From contig NZ_CP037922.1 of NCBI RefSeq assembly GCF_004355185.1, forward strand, positions 868,001-932,000: a DNA stretch of 64,000 bases. Reading direction: 5' to 3'. This DNA comes from Hymenobacter radiodurans (GTDB lineage: Bacteria > Bacteroidota > Bacteroidia > Cytophagales > Hymenobacteraceae). How positions within the stretch are numbered: the stretch's first letter is position 1; every line of letters starts with the position of its first letter. The translations under genes and the position numbers were made by a program. The notes under the pieces are model-generated. The model searched no databases. It was not told where the DNA came from and worked only from the letters and a program-made list of their open reading frames with translations. This document shows positions 37,881-47,102 of the stretch, piece by piece.

Positions 37881-38173
37881 AGCACAATATTCACATTCTC
37901 AATAAAGCCTTCGACCATCGCGTGCGCCTGGGGGTGATGGCTGTGCTATTGGGTCAAAGCGACCCCGTGAGCTTCAATGAGCTAAAAGAAGCCCTCGACC
38001 TGACCGATGGCAATCTGGCCAGCCACGTAGCCGCCCTCGAAAAAGCAGGCTATGTGGAGGTGAGCAAGCAGTTTGTGGGTAAAAAGCCCAATACCACTTA
38101 CATGCCTTCAAAGGAGGGCAAACAAGCCTTTCAAGAGCATTTGAACGCTTTAGAAAAATTGCTACGGGGGTAA
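37877..38173 (+). CDS. Winged-helix transcriptional regulator (HTH_34-type)
   Basis: 98 aa, starting GTG at 37877 with GTGA overlap of the membrane protein stop, so translation is coupled. RLGVMAVLLGQSDPVSFNELKEALDLTDGNLASHVAALEKAGYV is a MarR/ArsR-like winged helix; the wing is VGKKPNTTYMPSKEG. No ligand-binding domain or metal-binding Cys is visible, so it probably acts as a small dimer. Matching inverted repeats before the operon and after the regulator suggest autoregulation and control of the next gene. Confidence 0.88.
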   Translation: MKHNIHILNKAFDHRVRLGVMAVLLGQSDPVSFNELKEALDLTDGNLASHVAALEKAGYVEVSKQFVGKKPNTTYMPSKEGKQAFQEHLNALEKLLRG

Positions 38174-38192
38174 GCGCTCTTTTTTTGTCTAT

Positions 38193-38212
38193 TAACTTTG
38201 AAATACAAAGTT
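38193..38212 (+). promoter_or_regulatory. Inverted repeat AACTTTG-N5-CAAAGTT, site 2 (candidate operator over a -7 element)
   Basis: A perfect 7-bp inverted repeat. Its left arm reads TAACTTTG, matching the Bacteroidota -7 consensus TAnnTTTG, so a bound repressor would block polymerase. It is 40 nt before the DUF4173-like gene start. Confidence 0.55.
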
Positions 38213-38252
38213 CTTTTAAAATGTCAAGTTCACTTTAGCTGCCCTATTCGCT

Positions 38253-39868
38253 ATGGAAATCTCCACCAATTTCCCACCCGCCCGTTCCGCATCGTCGGCT
38301 GCGGCACCTCGTCTGACCCTTTCCACTTTGCAGAAAGTGGCAATACCCATCGGGCAATCTGGTTCTACATATTATTCTGGGAAGAGCGGCCGGCCCTGAA
38401 TGTGCTCCTGTATACTTTGTTTGTGCTAATCGTGGGGCTGGCAGAGTTGCCGCGCCACGCTCCGCAATGGCGTTCGAATGGGTTTCGGCTGACGCTGGCC
38501 GGCACAGTACTCAGCGCCGCCATGATGGCCTGGTACGGCTCAGGGGCGGCGCTATTAGCTTGGCTGGCCTCCTCGGTCATGTGGCTCGGCTACCGCAATC
38601 AGCCCCACCTGAAGCTGGTTGTTTATGCGCTACTAACGGCCATTAGCAGCGCTATCCGCACAGTGCCAAGGCTGGCGCAACTGCTCGTTCTGCCGCGCAG
38701 CCTAGACGGACGCGTAGAACGGGCCTGGTTCTACGGTCGACTGCTCATACTGCCGTTCGTGGCGCTTTTAGTATTTCACATCCTGTTTGCCATCGCTAAC
38801 CCTATATACAGTGCGCTCACGGAGCGAGTGCTGACTACAATAGGGGATTGGGTGGAGGCCTTTTTCGAGGTTTTCTCCATACCACATTTCCTATTTTTCC
38901 TGTTTGGCTTGGCCCTGACCGGGGCGGCGCTCGTGAGTGTGCCAGTACATTACTTTGCCGACAAGGAATCACGCTTAGGTGAGTTCATCCTGCGGCAGCG
39001 CGACCGGGTAGCCTCCTTCGCCGTGCGCCGGCCCGACTTTCGAGCCAAACGCTTTCGGGCGCTCGACTTGCGCAAGGAATACCTCGTGGCCCTCAGCATG
39101 TTTGGCTTGGTGAACGTGTTGCTGCTCGTGGTCAATGGCATCGACATCAACTGGATATGGTTTGGCTTCAAGCCCGCCCCTGATTTTGATCTTACGCAGT
39201 TTGTGCACGAAGGTACCTATGTGCTCATTCTGAGCATTCTCGTGGCAATGGGTATCGTGCTGTGGTTTTTCCGCCGCAACCTGAATTTCTACGAGCGGGG
39301 GTTGCCGCTGCTACGCTGGATGGCGACGGTGTGGGTGCTGCAAAATGCGGTATTGGCCGTCTCGGTGGGGCTGCGCAACTACTATTACATTCTCTACACT
39401 GGGCTTGCTTACAAGCGAATCGGGGTGTATTTCTTCCTGCTACTCACCTTCTTCGGGCTGGCTACCGTGCTGCTCAAAATCTGGCAGCGCCGCTCGGCTT
39501 ACTCGCTGGTGCGCATGAATGCGCTGGCGGCTTATGTGCTCATGGTGGGGCTGGCCTGCGGCAACTGGGAAATCTGGATTGCGCGCTACAATCTGCGCCC
39601 CGAACTGCATGAACTCGACTACGGCTTTCTGCTCGACATGCCCGACCGGGTGCTGCCTGTTCTGGCCGCCCACCCCGAGGTGTTCACCCAGCGCCACCTT
39701 GTGCATAAAACCTACGGCAGCTGGATAAAGATGGAACCCGCTACCGCAGCGCAGCGGCTCCAGCGGCGCCTAACCCGATTTGAAGAAAGGCAGCAAGCGC
39801 GCAATTGGCCCAGCTACACCTACGCCGACTGGCAAGCCTATCAGCAACTAGTAGGCAAGAAGCTATAA
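38253..39868 (+). CDS. DUF4173/DUF4153-like membrane protein, one frameshift
   Basis: About 538 aa after correction, from ATG 38253 (MEISTNFPPARSASSAAAPR). About ten to twelve membrane helices alternate with short loops, and a soluble C-terminal tail (~430-538) ends LVGKKL. The frame changes near residue 34; one extra G at 38352-38354 gives VAIPIGAIWFYILFWEERPALN. The ERPALNVLLYTLF start of the helix bundle fits DUF4173 family proteins of unknown function. It lies behind operator site 2. Confidence 0.7.
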
Positions 39869-39912
39869 ATCAGAAGTCTCAACTCATTTTATCTCATCCT
39901 TATCCTATCTCC

Positions 39913-40710
39913 ATGACTTTCTCCGATTGGGCCAATTACTTCAGCGCCAACCAAAATCACCTCGATAACCTAAGTTGGGACGATACCTACCGCCTCACCG
40001 AACGCGAACTGCGCGCTATTCGCTACTCGTTGCCGCAGTTTCAGCAGGGGGAGCATTCGGAAGGCAAGCATCTGTACCAGAAAGCCAAAGACCTCGGCGA
40101 CCCTGATTATGTAGCTGCTATCCGGCTGTTTATCAGGGAAGAGCAGGGTCATGCGCGGGTGCTGGGACAGTATATGGCCATTCATCAGCTGCCACGCCTG
40201 TGCAAGTCGAGCGGGTTGGATAAAGTATTTCGCTGGCTGCGGCAATGGGCATCCTTGGAGCACACACTACGGGTGCTGCTGACGGCCGAAATTATTGCCG
40301 CCGTGTATTATCAAGCCCTTTATCAGGCTACCTACTCCGGCTTACTACAGCAAATTTGTCGGCGCATTCTCCGCGATGAGGAGATGCACCTAAACTTCCA
40401 GTGCTTTACGCTAACACAGATTACGCGCGGCCAAAGCGCGCTGCGGCGCTGGGCAACCCGACAGGCCTACCGTACGCTGATGGCCGGCACCACGCTCGTC
40501 GTATGGGTTACCTATCACCGCACCCTGCGAGCTGGAGGTTTTGGGCTGCTGGCTTTTGCCGATGCGGTAAGCGTAGAGTTTGGAAGGGTAGAGGAGATGC
40601 TGGCCGCGCCGGGGGGCATTTCTGTGCGCGAGCAGGTAGTCGAATCGACTGTTTCGGTAAAGTCAAGCCCAACTTTTCAGCCAACGAGTGTGGAGCTTCA
40701 GCCACTGTAA
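39913..40710 (+). CDS. Ferritin-like di-iron protein
   Basis: 265 aa from ATG 39913 (MTFSDWANYFSANQNHLDNL); the frame is open further upstream, but this Met starts the aligned region. Four-helix bundle ligands: E in RLFIREEQGHARVL (E-E-Q-G-H, ~78-82) and D-E-E-M-H in LRDEEMHLNF (~157-161), spaced like a carboxylate-bridged di-iron site. Substrate unknown. It follows the DUF4173-like gene by 45 nt, likely co-transcribed. A GGGGGGCATTT motif encodes P-G-G-I-S. Confidence 0.75.
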   Translation: MTFSDWANYFSANQNHLDNLSWDDTYRLTERELRAIRYSLPQFQQGEHSEGKHLYQKAKDLGDPDYVAAIRLFIREEQGHARVLGQYMAIHQLPRLCKSSGLDKVFRWLRQWASLEHTLRVLLTAEIIAAVYYQALYQATYSGLLQQICRRILRDEEMHLNFQCFTLTQITRGQSALRRWATRQAYRTLMAGTTLVVWVTYHRTLRAGGFGLLAFADAVSVEFGRVEEMLAAPGGISVREQVVESTVSVKSSPTFQPTSVELQPL

Positions 40711-40870
40711 GTGAGAAGCAATATGGAAATTAATTGAACCAGACCACGTACCCATGTGGTTTCATCGGGAAGTCTGGCTACGGGGCCGCGCCTAGTTGGT
40801 ATATTTGCGTATCCGTCGTCGGTGCCTTCTGCTAGGAGTGGCTCCCCGGCCGCCACGTGTTTTGTTCTGC

Positions 40871-43232
40871 ATGTCCGCTTCCGAATCGCCAAATTCAGTA
40901 AAAAAGCCGCGTCGACGCTGGCCTAATATCCTGTCGCGCATGGCGTGGGGGCTTTTATTGTAGGCTTAGGCATCTTTCTGCTCTATCCCATTCTGGTCAG
41001 CACCAACTTCATGTTTCTCTTTGGCAAGTCGCCGGGGCTGGAGGAGTTGGAGAACCCGAAAGTGGAAAAAGCCTCCGAGCTATATACTTCTGATGGCGTA
41101 CTGATCGGAACATATTTCCGCGAAAACCGCTCGCCAATCCCATTCAGTAAGATTTCGCCCGTGTTGGTGAAGGCCCTGATTGCCACCGAGGACGCCCGTT
41201 TCTACGACCACGCTGGCATCGATCCGCAAGCTATGGCCGGCGCGGTGTGGGCCGTGGTACGCGGCGAAAAGCGCGGCGGCAGTACCATTACGCAACAGCT
41301 CGCCAAAAACCTGTACAAAACCCGTCGGGGCGAAACCGGTGGTGCCCTAGGTTATATCCCAGTTGTAAGTACGCTGATCAGCAAAACCAAGGAGTGGCTG
41401 ACGGCCGTAGAGCTGGAGCGGCGCTATACAAAGGAGGAAATTCTGCGCATGTACTTCAATACGGTGGAGTACGGCTCGCAGGCCTTCGGTATTAAAGTAG
41501 CTGCCAAAACCTTCTTCAGCACCTCGCCCGACAGCCTGAAGCCCGAAGAAGCCGCCATGCTCGTAGGCGTGCTGAATAACCCAACTGCCTACAACCCACG
41601 TTTTCACCCCGAAGCTGCGCTCAAGCGCCGCAACTTAGTGCTGACCCGTATGGGCCAAGCAGGGCATTTGACCGCGAAACAGGTTGATTCGCTGCAAAAA
41701 AGCCCCCTAGCCTTACGCTATCAGGTTGATAAGCACTTTGATGGCCCTGAAGCCTACTTCCGCGGTGCAGTAAGCCAGACGGTAAATGAGTGGTGCGAGA
41801 AAAATGGCTACGACATGTACCGCGATGGCCTGAAAATCTACACTACGATTGATTCGCGCATGCAAGCTCACGCCGAGGAGTCGGTGTTGCAACGCATGAA
41901 AATATTGCAGCGGCAGTTCGATAATTTCTGGCGTAATCGGGGCGGTAATCCATGGGTAGATGATCAGGGAAAGGAGATTCCTGATTTCATCCAAACTCAG
42001 ATGAAGCGCACGGATCAGTATAAGCGGCTGGCTGAGCGCTACAAAGGCCAGCCCGCCCGCTTAGATTCAGCCTTGAACGCAAAGCGTCCAATGAAGGTGT
42101 TTACCTGGAAAGGCGACGGCGATACGACGCTTGTCATGTCGCCTCTCGATTCGCTGGCCTACTACAAGAAGTTCCTGCACGCGGGCATGATGACGATGGA
42201 CCCATTCACGGGTCATATCAAAGCCTGGGTTGGTGGTCTGAACTACCGCTTTTTTCAGTACGACCACGTTAAGCAGGGCCGTCGTCAGCCGGGTTCTACT
42301 TTCAAGCCCTTCGTGTATCTAACGGCTCTTGACAACGGCTATACGCCTTGTGACCGTATCCGCGACGAGCGCGTGACCATCCGTTACGTGGAAAACGGCA
42401 AGAACATGGAGTGGAAGCCTAACAACGTGACCCGCGAGTACTCCGGCTCCAACATGACTCTGCGCCATGCCATGGCTCGCTCCATTAACTCCGTAACGGC
42501 GCAACTAACGGAGTTGGTAGGTTGGGAGAATGTGGCCAAATACGCTCACAAAGTTGGTATCCGCAGTAAGCTGCTCGATGTACCTAGCATTGGCTTGGGC
42601 TCGGGGGCGATGTAAGCGTGTACGAAATGGTAAATGCGTACAGCACTTTCGTCAACAACGGCTTCCGCACCGAACCCTTGCTTGTTACCCGCATCGAAGA
42701 CCGCAACGGCAACGTTATTAAGCAGTTCGACCCTAAGCAAAAGCGCGTTATCCCGGCCGAAACGGCGTGGCTCATGCTTTACATGCTGAAAGGCGGCATG
42801 GAGGAGCCAGGTGGCACTTCGCAAGCCTTGTGGGAGTACGACCTGTGGAAGAAAGGCAACGAGATAGGGGGCAAAACCGGCACCACCTCTAATTATTCAG
42901 ATGGCTGGTACATGGGCGTAACCAAAGACCTAGTGAGCGGTGTGTGGGTAGGCGGCGAAGACCGTAGTATTCACTTCTACCGTTCTCAGCAGGGTGAAGG
43001 CAGCCGAATGGCTTTGCCCGTGTATGGCACCTATATGGAGAAGCTTTATAGGGACAAGGACTTAGATATAGAATACGGCCGTTTCCCTTCGCCCACAGTT
43101 AAGATATCGAAGAAGTATAACTGCGTAACGCCCGCGCCGCGCCGCATCGTGGAGCCCATCGACTCCTTGGTAACGGACAACCTGCTGGAGAAACTGAACG
43201 CTGGCACCATCGCCATACCAGACAGTTTGTAA
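40871..43232 (+). CDS. mrcA: Penicillin-binding protein 1A (transglycosylase/transpeptidase), two frameshifts
   Basis: About 787 aa after correction, from ATG 40871 (MSASESPNSVKKPRRRWPNI, then a membrane anchor). The GT51 domain has ATEDARFYDHAGIDPQAM, GGSTITQQLAKNLY and RRYTKEEILRMYFNTVEYG. The transpeptidase domain has the SxxK serine in QPGSTFKPFVYLTALD, SRN-like ARSINSVTAQ, and KTGTT. Frame breaks at G5 40947-40951 (six G gives MAWGAFIVGLGIF) and G5 42603-42607 (six G gives GSGGDVSVYEMVNAYSTF). Essential-type gene broken twice at the motif, so consensus error is likely. It polymerises and cross-links peptidoglycan. Confidence 0.93.
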
Positions 43233-43251
43233 CTCAGGGCAGCGCAATATT

Positions 43252-43293
43252 AACGGAGGAATAGAAGCTTTATTAAGCGCTTATTCCTCCGTT
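43252..43293. terminator. Hairpin overlapping the end of the epimerase gene
   Basis: A perfect 12-bp stem (AACGGAGGAATA / TATTCCTCCGTT) between the convergent PBP1A and epimerase genes; the right arm covers the epimerase stop region. No T-run, so it may act as a weak or Rho-aided terminator or an mRNA end protector. Confidence 0.5.
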
Positions 43294-44201
43294 GCGTAAA
43301 ATGACTCCAAGGCCCCCTTCAAATTGGGATATTCAAACGTAAATCCTTGTTTTAAAACCTTCTCGGCGCTTACCCGCTGTGAAGCAAGAACGATTTCGCT
43401 CATTTCGCCCATCATTAGGTTCAGGGCAAACGCCGGTACTTTAGGGAGTACCAATGGGCGATGCATTACATCGGCCAGGGTTTCAGTAAATGTTTGATTG
43501 GTAACCGGGTTAGGCGATACGGCATTATACGTGCCCTGCCACTGCGGCTCATCTAGCATTTGAATGAGTAGCCGGCATAAGTCGTCGAGGTGAATCCAAG
43601 ACATGAATTGCTTGCCCGAGCCTAAGGCGGCGCCTGCCATAAGCTTCACGGGCCGGGCCATTTGGGGCAATGCACCACCTTGCGTACTCAGCACGATACC
43701 GATACGCACAACAATGGTCCGAATGCCGAGCGCTGCCACTTCATGAGCTGCTTGTTCCCACTTTCGCGATACATCAGCCAAAAAATCATCGGAAGGAGTA
43801 TTGGGGGGCGTTTCTTCGTTTACCAGCTTATCGCCGCTGTCGCCATAAATACCAATTGCCGACGCCGACAAGAATGCTCGGACATGGTGTTCTCCTTTGG
43901 CTAATTCCTTCGCTAGCAGCCTAGTGCCATCTAATCGACTTTCCAGAATCTCGCGCTTTCGCTCTTCCGTCCACTTTCCATCCGACACACTCGACCCGGC
44001 CAAGTTAATGATATAGTCGGCGTAGCGAATGGCGGCCGGATCCAGCGTTTCGTGGCGCGGATCCCAGCGGAAAGTGTGGTAATGGCTGGCGCCGGCTTGG
44101 CGGCTAAGCAGGGCCACTTCATAGCCCGCATCAATGAGAAGTTCGGCGAGACGTGTGCCAATTAGGCCCGTACCGCCGGTGATGAGAACTTTTTGAGACA
44201 T
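43281..44201 (-). CDS. TIGR01777 family NAD-dependent epimerase/dehydratase
   Basis: 306 aa. Rossmann motif GGTGLIGTRLAELL (~residues 8-21), SSVSDGKW, a YGDSGD segment (the family's YG...) and GIYGDSG, then RIGIVLS and WIHLDDLCRLL. The C-terminal DUF1731 region has VLASQRVSAEKVLKQGF. The family oxidises or reduces an unknown substrate; a cell-division link (SULA-like) is historical. A GGGGGGCG motif encodes T-P-P-N. Confidence 0.92.
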   Translation of the reverse strand: MSQKVLITGGTGLIGTRLAELLIDAGYEVALLSRQAGASHYHTFRWDPRHETLDPAAIRYADYIINLAGSSVSDGKWTEERKREILESRLDGTRLLAKELAKGEHHVRAFLSASAIGIYGDSGDKLVNEETPPNTPSDDFLADVSRKWEQAAHEVAALGIRTIVVRIGIVLSTQGGALPQMARPVKLMAGAALGSGKQFMSWIHLDDLCRLLIQMLDEPQWQGTYNAVSPNPVTNQTFTETLADVMHRPLVLPKVPAFALNLMMGEMSEIVLASQRVSAEKVLKQGFTFEYPNLKGALESFYATEE

Positions 44202-44324
44202 ACAAATGAGTGTTGCCTATTGCAGTCTGGCACTTACGTGTTTAGTCAGCAAAGGGTGTTGGGCAGATGACGTGGTGAATGGGGATGCAAGCTAATAGGC
44301 CGCCGACAACTCACAACCAGAATT

Positions 44325-45002
44325 TTACTTCCCAATCAAACGCAGAAATTCAGTACGGAGGGCTTGGTCGCGGTCGAAAGCCCCGCCATACTCGGCCGTA
44401 AGCGTGCTGCTGCTGGTGTCATTCACACCCCGGCTCATCACGCACAAATGATCAGCCTCGATTAACACGGCCACATCGTTAGTATGGAGGGTGTTTTTTA
44501 GCTCCTCGGCAATTTGTCGCGTCAAGCGCTCCTGCACCTGCGGGCGACGAGCATAATATTGCACCACCCGATTCAACTTAGAGAGGCCAACCACATGCTC
44601 GCCGGGCAGATAAGCCACATGCGCTTTTCCAATGATAGGCACAAAATGGTGCTCGCAGCAGGAGAAAAGAGTGATATCGCGCTCTACCAACATCTGATGG
44701 TATTGGTAGCGGTTGTCAAAAAGTTTTACATCGGGCTGATAAGCAGGGTTGAGGCCGCGAAACCACTCATGCACATACATTTTGGCTACTCGGCGAGGAG
44801 TCCCCTTCAAGCTGTCGTCGTTCAGATCCAGACCCAGCAACGTCATTATTTCGCGAAAGTGGTCGGCAATGCTGGCTATTTTCTCTTCTTCGCTTAGCGT
44901 AAAGGCATCGGAGCGCAGAGGTGTGCGCAGATCAGCCGGCAAGTGGGCATCGTTTGGGACGGGGAGGTCCGTTGCAGCAACTGCGGGCACGGCGTTATCC
45001 AT
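44325..45002 (-). CDS. folE: GTP cyclohydrolase I
   Basis: 225 aa from ATG 45002 (MDNAVPAVAATDLP); a longer frame is open to 45065 but overlaps queD. Zinc ligands: Cys in ITLFSCCEHHFVPI and Cys in HLCVMSRGV; PGEHVVGLSKLNR is the substrate site. It makes 7,8-dihydroneopterin triphosphate, the entry to folate and 7-deazaguanine. Its start overlaps the queD stop by 8 nt, so the two are coupled: FolE's product is the QueD substrate. Confidence 0.96.
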   Translation of the reverse strand: MDNAVPAVAATDLPVPNDAHLPADLRTPLRSDAFTLSEEEKIASIADHFREIMTLLGLDLNDDSLKGTPRRVAKMYVHEWFRGLNPAYQPDVKLFDNRYQYHQMLVERDITLFSCCEHHFVPIIGKAHVAYLPGEHVVGLSKLNRVVQYYARRPQVQERLTRQIAEELKNTLHTNDVAVLIEADHLCVMSRGVNDTSSSTLTAEYGGAFDRDQALRTEFLRLIGK

Positions 45003-45402
45003 GATATTCAACAAAGTTGCGTTCGGTCTCATATAAGGTGACCGATAAAAGTAAATGGGGCTCAATATGAGACCGTAGCTTTTGCCAAATCACCACGGCG
45101 ATATTCTCGGCCGTGGGGTTAAGGTGGCGAAATTCTTCCGTATCCAAATTGAGGTTACGATGATCAAAGGTATCCAGAATCTCGCGCTTAATCAGGTCGC
45201 TCAGGCGCTTGAGATCATACACATAACCGGTTTCCGGGTCGATTGCACCCGTAAGGCGTACGATCAGCTCGTAATTGTGACCGTGGTAGTTGGGGTTGTT
45301 ACACTTGTCGAATACTTGCTGATTGCGCGCCTCATCCCAGGCCGGATTGAAGAGCCGATGGGCAGCGTTAAAATGTTCCTTGCGGCAGACGGTGACTTGC
45401 AT
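44995..45402 (-). CDS. queD: 6-carboxytetrahydropterin synthase
   Basis: 135 aa. Zinc histidines: H in HFNAAHRL and HGHNYEL; catalytic Cys in FDKCNNPNYHGHNY; C-terminal TLYETERNFVEYHG includes the conserved Glu. It converts dihydroneopterin triphosphate to 6-carboxytetrahydropterin on the way to queuosine and 7-deazapurines. Upstream of and overlapping folE. queC and queE are not in the window. Confidence 0.95.
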   Translation of the reverse strand: MQVTVCRKEHFNAAHRLFNPAWDEARNQQVFDKCNNPNYHGHNYELIVRLTGAIDPETGYVYDLKRLSDLIKREILDTFDHRNLNLDTEEFRHLNPTAENIAVVIWQKLRSHIEPHLLLSVTLYETERNFVEYHG

Positions 45403-45714
45403 AGTGCTTGCTGAACCACAGGTATAGCGTTTTGTTCAGTTCACTTCGGTAGTGGCTATTTATTGTACGATCAAAAGGACTTTAGCGGCTACTGAAATAC
45501 CTAACTCCGCTTTAGACCTCAGCCCAAAGACTCATTGTAGTAGTTAAACCATATAGGTTATGACTTAATAAACAAAAGCGCGAGTTCTTGAAAAAAAACA
45601 ACTCAAAGGGTATGCGGTAAAGGGTAGTCTGGTATAGATTTGGCGTAGTGAGATTTGAGATAGCAACACAATCTTTCTACTAATAACTTTTTCTTCAACC
45701 CTTTTCATTCATAT
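45403..45714. other. Gene-free divergent region, queD / secreted coiled-coil protein
   Basis: 312 bp, fairly AT-rich. A TAGATTTG at 45635-45642 matches the -7 consensus TAnnTTTG for the plus-strand gene at 45715, but no -33 is evident. A run of eight A lies near 45590. No ORF. Confidence 0.45.
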
Positions 45715-46425
45715 ATGAAACAAGGTGTACTACTTACTCTGCTCCTGAGCTTCATGCTAACGGTGACTGGCTATGCCCAGAAGTCGCCCGTTGATGAAAC
45801 GGATATGTCGATCAAAGGCATCCCCCGCAAAGGGCAACGCATTTCTTTGCAGCTTGAAAGCAAGCGTGTAGAAGAATCATGGGCTAAGCGGCTGAATGAG
45901 AGATTCGGTAGCAAAGTAAAGAACGACAAAGGCGTGTACTCTATGGAGGGTGTCACGATCGACGAGATATCGAAAACGCCGGTTCGGGTTTTCAGCAAAA
46001 TTGATGCTACGCCCACGGGCACTACCATCTGGTGGGCTATTGACTTGGGCAACGCTTACCTCGACAGAGCCACTACTCCTGTGCAGTGGAGCGCCGCGGA
46101 AAAGTACCTAAAAGACTTTGCTCGTCTGCTTTATCGGGAAGACTTGGCAGTACAAGTTGCTGAAGCTGAAAAGTCTCTGGTTATTTCGCAGAATAATCAT
46201 AATGCTGTTATTGCGAAAGCCGACTTAGTAAGAAAGGATATCGAGAAAAATAAGGCTCGCAAAATGGAGATTCAGCAGGAACTCGCCAAGAACGCCGCTG
46301 AGCTTCTTCAGTACAACAACGTAGTGGATATGAACCTGAAAGAGCAGGAAGCTGCCCGCGCCGATATTGTAAACATGCGCGTAGCCTTGGAGGCTGTAAA
46401 GGATCGCATGAACAAAATTGAGTAG
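45715..46425 (+). CDS. Secreted coiled-coil protein of unknown function
   Basis: 236 aa with signal peptide MKQGVLLTLLLSFMLTVTGYAQ. Residues ~25-120 are a small mixed alpha/beta domain (RISLQLESKRVEESWAKRL, WWAIDLGNAYLD); residues ~145-236 form a long heptad-like coiled coil rich in Lys/Glu (RKDIEKNKARKMEIQQEL, RVALEAVKDRMNKI). No family recognised; exported, possibly periplasmic. Own terminator at 46442. Confidence 0.65.
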   Translation: MKQGVLLTLLLSFMLTVTGYAQKSPVDETDMSIKGIPRKGQRISLQLESKRVEESWAKRLNERFGSKVKNDKGVYSMEGVTIDEISKTPVRVFSKIDATPTGTTIWWAIDLGNAYLDRATTPVQWSAAEKYLKDFARLLYREDLAVQVAEAEKSLVISQNNHNAVIAKADLVRKDIEKNKARKMEIQQELAKNAAELLQYNNVVDMNLKEQEAARADIVNMRVALEAVKDRMNKIE

Positions 46426-46441
46426 TTCAGTACTTCGCATA

Positions 46442-46477
46442 GAAAAAGCCCCCAGATTAACTCTGGGGGCTTTCTTG
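46442..46477. terminator. Bidirectional terminator
   Basis: GAAAAAGCCCCCAGA - loop - TCTGGGGGCTTTC between convergent genes ending at 46425 and 46503. Confidence 0.9.
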
Positions 46478-46502
46478 TTTTCTATCGATTCCTAAACGTT
46501 AC

Positions 46503-47093
46503 CTAACGCATCACCTTTCGCACATGCTCGGCGGCGGCATGCTCGTCTTTCCAGCCCATAATTCGTACTGCGCCCGGTGAGTCACGATGCTGAAACCACA
46601 GCCGTAGCATCTGTTGGGCCGCCGGATAGCGCTGAGTAAACTCAGCCCAAGTGCTGGTCTCGGGTAAGATTTGCTGACTCGGCCGCGCTGGTACAGCTAG
46701 TACTACCCGTTCCATGGCTCCAGCATTATCCAGTAGTACCAAGCCAATGGGCAACACTTCAAGCACAGTACCGGTCGGCTGACTTTCGGCTAAAACTAAT
46801 ACAGCTAGTGGGGCGCCGGTAGCTGTACTGGTGCCCGGTATAAAGCCGTAGTTGCCAGGATAAGGAAGAAATTCCAGCACTCGATCTTTGCCCGCGCGTT
46901 GCTGGGGGGCAAATTCGTGGGTAGCTGGATCGTAGCGGCGCTCAAGGTTGGTGCCCGCCGGAACCTCAATTACAGTTTGCAGCAGCTTACGCTCAGCCGA
47001 GAAGGTCGGTAACTCGGCGTAATCGGTTTGGCAACCAACTACGCCGAGACCAATCAGAAGGCTGCCTAAAAGTCGTTTGGCTCCCTGCATCAA
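46503..47093 (-). CDS. Inorganic pyrophosphatase-like lipoprotein, catalytic Asp lost
   Basis: 196 aa, with a lipoprotein signal (MMQGAKRLLGSLLIGLGVVGC, lipobox Cys ~21). Residues ~38-190 follow the family I soluble pyrophosphatase order: VIEVPAGTNLE, FLPYPGNYGFIPGT, then GAPLAVLV, EVLPIGLVLLDNAGAMERVVLAVP, WFQHRD and MGWKDEHAAAEHV. In the active family the third block reads DGDPxDVLV with three metal-binding Asp; here it is TGAPLAVLV, so all three are lost, and one of the later pair too. It is probably not a pyrophosphatase. Adjacent to the M1 peptidase gene on the same strand. Confidence 0.82.
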   Translation of the reverse strand: MMQGAKRLLGSLLIGLGVVGCQTDYAELPTFSAERKLLQTVIEVPAGTNLERRYDPATHEFAPQQRAGKDRVLEFLPYPGNYGFIPGTSTATGAPLAVLVLAESQPTGTVLEVLPIGLVLLDNAGAMERVVLAVPARPSQQILPETSTWAEFTQRYPAAQQMLRLWFQHRDSPGAVRIMGWKDEHAAAEHVRKVMR

Positions 47094-47102
47094 TAATTGA
47101 GC

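Noticed and set aside
42613..43232. Independent 204-aa gene after the PBP1A stop
   Set aside because: It encodes the C-terminal transpeptidase part (KTGTT) and joins in frame after one G is added.
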